The notes beneath the pieces are model-generated. The model was given only the letters and a program-made list of their open reading frames with translations. It ran no database searches and was not told where the DNA came from. 64,000 bases of DNA from Aliiroseovarius crassostreae. Its GTDB lineage: Bacteria; Pseudomonadota; Alphaproteobacteria; Rhodobacterales; Rhodobacteraceae. The stretch's first letter is position 1. Each line of letters begins with the position of its first letter. Positions 61,323-64,000 of this stretch are shown here, piece by piece. The stretch is from NCBI RefSeq assembly GCF_001307765.1, contig NZ_LKBA01000025.1:62001-126000 (forward strand). Direction: 5' to 3'. Made by a program: the position numbers and the translations under genes.

Positions 61323-63776
61323 ATGAGCAATCTGCCGCAAAAGGCCCGTGTGGTTATTATTGGGGGAGGGGTGATTGGCTGCTCGGTGGCCTATCACCTG
61401 ACCAAGAAAGGCTGGAAAGACGTTGTGCTGCTGGAACGCAAGCAACTGACGTCGGGCACCACCTGGCATGCGGCCGGCCTGATTGCCCAGCTGCGCGCGA
61501 CGGCCAATATGACCAAGCTCGCGAAATATTCGCAGGAACTTTACGGATCACTGGAAGAAGAAACCGGTGTCGCCACCGGGTTCAAACGCTGCGGGTCGAT
61601 CACGGTGACCCTGACCGAAGAGCGCCGCGAAGAGATCTACCGCCAGGCCGCCATGGCGCGCGCCTTTGGGGTTGAGGTCGAAGAGATCTCAGCCGCGCGG
61701 GTGAAAGAGATGTATCCGCATCTGAATGTCGAGGATGTGAAAGGGGCGGTCTACCTGCCAAAAGACGGGCAGGGTGACCCCGCCAATATCGCACTGGCGC
61801 TGGCCAAGGGCGCGCGCCAGCGGGGCGGCATCGTCAAGGAACGCATCAAGGTCACGGATGTGACCAAAGAGGGTCGTCTCGTTACCGGTGTCGACTGGGT
61901 GTCGGATGATGGCACGGAAAGCGGCCATATTGAATGTGACATGGTGGTGAACTGCGCGGGCATGTGGGGCCATCAGGTGGGCCGCATGACCGGCACCAAT
62001 GTGCCGCTTCATGCCTGTGAACATTTCTATATCGTGACCGAAGCCATTGACGGGCTGACGCAACTGCCAGTGCTGCGGGTGCCGGATGAATGTGCCTATT
62101 ACAAAGAAGACGCGGGTAAAATGTTGTTGGGGGCATTTGAACCAAATGCCAAACCTTGGGCGATGGATGGCATCCCCGACACGTTTGAATTTGACCAGCT
62201 GCCAGAGGATTTCGATCATTTTGAGCCGATTCTGGAAAATGCTTGCAATCGGATGCCGATGCTGGCTGAGGCGGGGATCCACACTTTCTTCAACGGCCCC
62301 GAAAGTTTCACTCCCGATGATGCCTATCACCTTGGCCTTGCGCCGGAGATGGACAATGTCTGGGTCGCCGCCGGCTTTAACTCGATCGGCATCCAGTCCG
62401 CCGGTGGGGCGGGTCATGCGCTGGCCGAGTGGATGGATACGGGCGAGAAACCGTTTGATCTGGGGGACGTGGATATCAGCCGGATGCAGCCCTTTCAGGG
62501 TAATAAGACATATCTTTATGAGCGTTCGAAGGAAACGCTGGGCCTGCTTTATGCCGATCACTTCCCCTATCGGCAAAAGGCCACCGCGCGCGGTGTGCGT
62601 CGCACGCCGTTCCATCACCATCTGAAGGAGCAGGGCGCTGTCTTTGGTGAGCTGGCCGGGTGGGAACGCGCCAACTGGTTTGCCAGCGAAGGTCAGGAGC
62701 GGGAATACCAGTATTCCTGGAAGCGCCAGAACTGGTTTGAGAACTCCGCCGCTGAACACCACGCCGTGCGCGAAAATGTTGGCATGTATGACATGTCGTC
62801 TTTTGGCAAAATCCGCGTCGAAGGCCCGGATGCGGAACGGTTCCTGAATTATGTGGGGGGCGGCGATTACGCGGTGCCCAACGGCAAGATCGTCTATACC
62901 CAGTTCCTGAACCGCAAAGGTGGGATCGAGGCCGACGTGACTGTGACCCGCCTGACGGAAACCGCCTATCTCGTGGTCACACCTGCGGCGACCCGTCTGG
63001 CGGATCAGACCTGGATGGAACGCCACAAAGGTGACTTCAACGTGGTGATCACCGATGTGACCGCGGGCGAAGGCGTGCTGGCGATCATGGGGCCGAATGC
63101 GCGCAAACTGCTCGAGAAGGTCTCTCCCAACGACTTCACCAACGCCACCAACCCGTTTGGCACCGCGCAAGAGATCGAGATCGGCATGGGTCTCGCCCGT
63201 GCGCATCGCGTGACCTATGTGGGGGAACTCGGGTGGGAGCTATATGCCTCCGCCGACATGGCCGGACACATGTTCGAAACCCTCTGGGAGGCCGGGCAGG
63301 ATCTGGGTCTGAAACTGTGCGGCATGCATATGATGGACAGTTGCCGGATCGAAAAGGGCTATCGCCATTTTGGCCACGACATCACCTGTGAGGATCACGT
63401 GGTCGATGCGGGGCTGGGGTTTGCGGTGAAAACCGACAAGGGCTGTGACTTCATCGGTCGTGACGCCGTTATCGCGCGTAAAGAAACCGGGCCCAAGTCC
63501 CGTCTGGTGCAGTTCAAACTGACCGATGCCGAACCGCTGCTGTTCCACAATGAACCGATCCTGCGCGATGGCGAATATGTGGGTTATCTCAGCTCGGGCA
63601 ATTACGGCCACATGCTTGGTGGCGCCATTGGTCTTGGCTATGTGCCCTGCGAAGGTGAGAAAGCAGCCGACGTGCTTGCCTCAAGCTATGAGATCGACGT
63701 CTGTGGTGTGAAGGTGAAGGCAGAGGCGTCTTTGAAACCGATGTATGATCCCAAGTCGGAACGCGTGAAGGTCTGA
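61323..63776 (+). CDS. Dimethylglycine/sarcosine dehydrogenase-like flavoprotein 2 (FAD + GcvT)
   Basis: This 817-aa paralogue of the protein at 57693 has the same plan: GxGxxG in VVIIGGGVIGCSVAYHLT, the flavin histidine at position 49 in TSGTTWHAAGLIAQ, and a GcvT domain with RVTYVGELGWELYASADMAG and a C-terminal barrel. In the GLIAQLR segment it is closer to classical DMGDH than copy 1, so the two may use different methylated amines. It starts after GGAGGGAAG and has its own candidate promoter. A terminator follows at 63850. Confidence 0.93.
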   Translation: MSNLPQKARVVIIGGGVIGCSVAYHLTKKGWKDVVLLERKQLTSGTTWHAAGLIAQLRATANMTKLAKYSQELYGSLEEETGVATGFKRCGSITVTLTEERREEIYRQAAMARAFGVEVEEISAARVKEMYPHLNVEDVKGAVYLPKDGQGDPANIALALAKGARQRGGIVKERIKVTDVTKEGRLVTGVDWVSDDGTESGHIECDMVVNCAGMWGHQVGRMTGTNVPLHACEHFYIVTEAIDGLTQLPVLRVPDECAYYKEDAGKMLLGAFEPNAKPWAMDGIPDTFEFDQLPEDFDHFEPILENACNRMPMLAEAGIHTFFNGPESFTPDDAYHLGLAPEMDNVWVAAGFNSIGIQSAGGAGHALAEWMDTGEKPFDLGDVDISRMQPFQGNKTYLYERSKETLGLLYADHFPYRQKATARGVRRTPFHHHLKEQGAVFGELAGWERANWFASEGQEREYQYSWKRQNWFENSAAEHHAVRENVGMYDMSSFGKIRVEGPDAERFLNYVGGGDYAVPNGKIVYTQFLNRKGGIEADVTVTRLTETAYLVVTPAATRLADQTWMERHKGDFNVVITDVTAGEGVLAIMGPNARKLLEKVSPNDFTNATNPFGTAQEIEIGMGLARAHRVTYVGELGWELYASADMAGHMFETLWEAGQDLGLKLCGMHMMDSCRIEKGYRHFGHDITCEDHVVDAGLGFAVKTDKGCDFIGRDAVIARKETGPKSRLVQFKLTDAEPLLFHNEPILRDGEYVGYLSSGNYGHMLGGAIGLGYVPCEGEKAADVLASSYEIDVCGVKVKAEASLKPMYDPKSERVKV

Positions 63777-63849
63777 TGAGGGGCGTAGACGGGGGCGTTC
63801 TGGTTTCAACCTGATGCGGGAAAGGCGAAACGCCTGAACGACCACAGGA

Positions 63850-63875
63850 GGGCACCCTGTCGGGTGTCCTTTTCT
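63850..63875 (+). terminator. Intrinsic terminator after the second DMGDH-like gene
   Basis: GGGCACCC (63850-63857) pairs with GGGTGTCC (63862-63869), including one G-T pair, over a TGTC loop. TTTTCTTT follows. Confidence 0.75.
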
Positions 63876-64000
63876 TTCGGCATCTCCCGTGTCGCCCGGC
63901 TTTGACCTTTACCGGGTGCTCGGGGCCTGTCTGCCAGGCATCACGCTTCCTGATGAATGACGTCACAGAAATCACTTCGCACAATAAGCTCTTCTTTGTC

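Noticed and set aside
61689-63206. A 505-codon minus-strand frame opposite the second DMGDH-like gene
   Set aside because: It lies wholly inside a clear FAD-GcvT gene and has low-complexity antisense composition.
63953-64000. Possible start of a plus-strand gene (MNDVTEITSHNKLFFV) cut by the right edge
   Set aside because: Only 16 codons are visible and no clear ribosome site precedes the ATG, so it cannot be supported. It is worth checking with sequence beyond the window.
1-64000. CRISPR array, rRNA genes, complete insertion sequences or prophage genes
   Set aside because: No regularly spaced direct repeats, rRNA-like sequence, transposase, integrase or phage structural protein was found.

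Overview
The window is high-GC bacterial chromosome and is best explained as a marine Rhodobacterales (Roseobacter-group) alphaproteobacterium. The evidence is the combination of a Rhodobacter-type porin, a CenR-like response regulator, the xthA/ybbN/LON-domain/Trm112 run, the ftsK-lolA neighbourhood, two long FAD-GcvT dimethylglycine-dehydrogenase-like proteins around a GlxA/GbdR-like regulator, and short G+C-rich repeats placed just after stop codons. Genus assignment would need a database search.

Left part, 1-14.8 kb: an exopolysaccharide locus. A minus-strand operon runs from a WcaI-like glycosyltransferase (7025-8308) through gmd, two further family-4 glycosyltransferases, a Wzy/ligase-like membrane protein, a Wzx-like flippase and a sulfotransferase-like protein, to the N-terminus of another glycosyltransferase cut by the left edge. 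Several genes are coupled by 4-bp ATGA overlaps. fcl is divergent, so GDP-mannose to GDP-L-fucose is encoded. A second block (Wzc-like tyrosine kinase, a small exported protein, an OPX lipoprotein) supplies export. Between the two blocks lie a decayed COG3904-like gene and palindromic repeats. A tRNA-Arg(CCT) follows.

Middle, 14.8-38.4 kb: mostly ordinary core genes. These are a LacI-type regulator, an inositol-phosphatase-family protein, PmbA, an SDR plus short enoyl-CoA-hydratase pair, MscS, an HI0933-type flavoprotein, holA-lptE-leuS, a glycosyltransferase, a DUF3576 lipoprotein, the porin, a YggS-type PLP protein, an L,D-transpeptidase with ribA, the response regulator, a VIT protein, soxR divergent from a VOC gene with a SoxR box between them, xthA, a thioredoxin-TPR protein, a LON-domain protein and a Trm112-like protein.

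38.4-43.7 kb: an accessory-looking stretch. It holds an unrecognised 364-aa protein, a convergent 33-codon glycine-rich ORF, a UbiH-family hydroxylase, an amidase and a visibly A+T-richer 348-aa gene whose C-terminal part carries an R-x5-H motif of the HEPN ribonuclease kind. That last gene is the best candidate here for an undescribed, possibly defence-related, function.

43.9-55.4 kb: aminotransferase, ftsK, RidA, lolA (preceded by three AACTTTAAAGTT-like sites at about 31-bp spacing), a lytic-transglycosylase-like lipoprotein, hspQ, a gamma-glutamyltransferase-like protein, an RsbV/RsbW-type pair, a thiolase and an fRMsr (msrC).

55.6-63.8 kb: a one-carbon/methylamine-type catabolic region. 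It has an XRE-cupin regulator, two tandem GFA-family proteins, a LysE exporter, and two DMGDH-like flavoproteins flanking a GbdR-like AraC regulator.

Two dispersed repeat families are visible. One is a 49-bp palindrome (10180 and 49471). The other is a REP-like element of about 60 bp with six copies beside stop codons, one of which supplies the last residues of MsrC.
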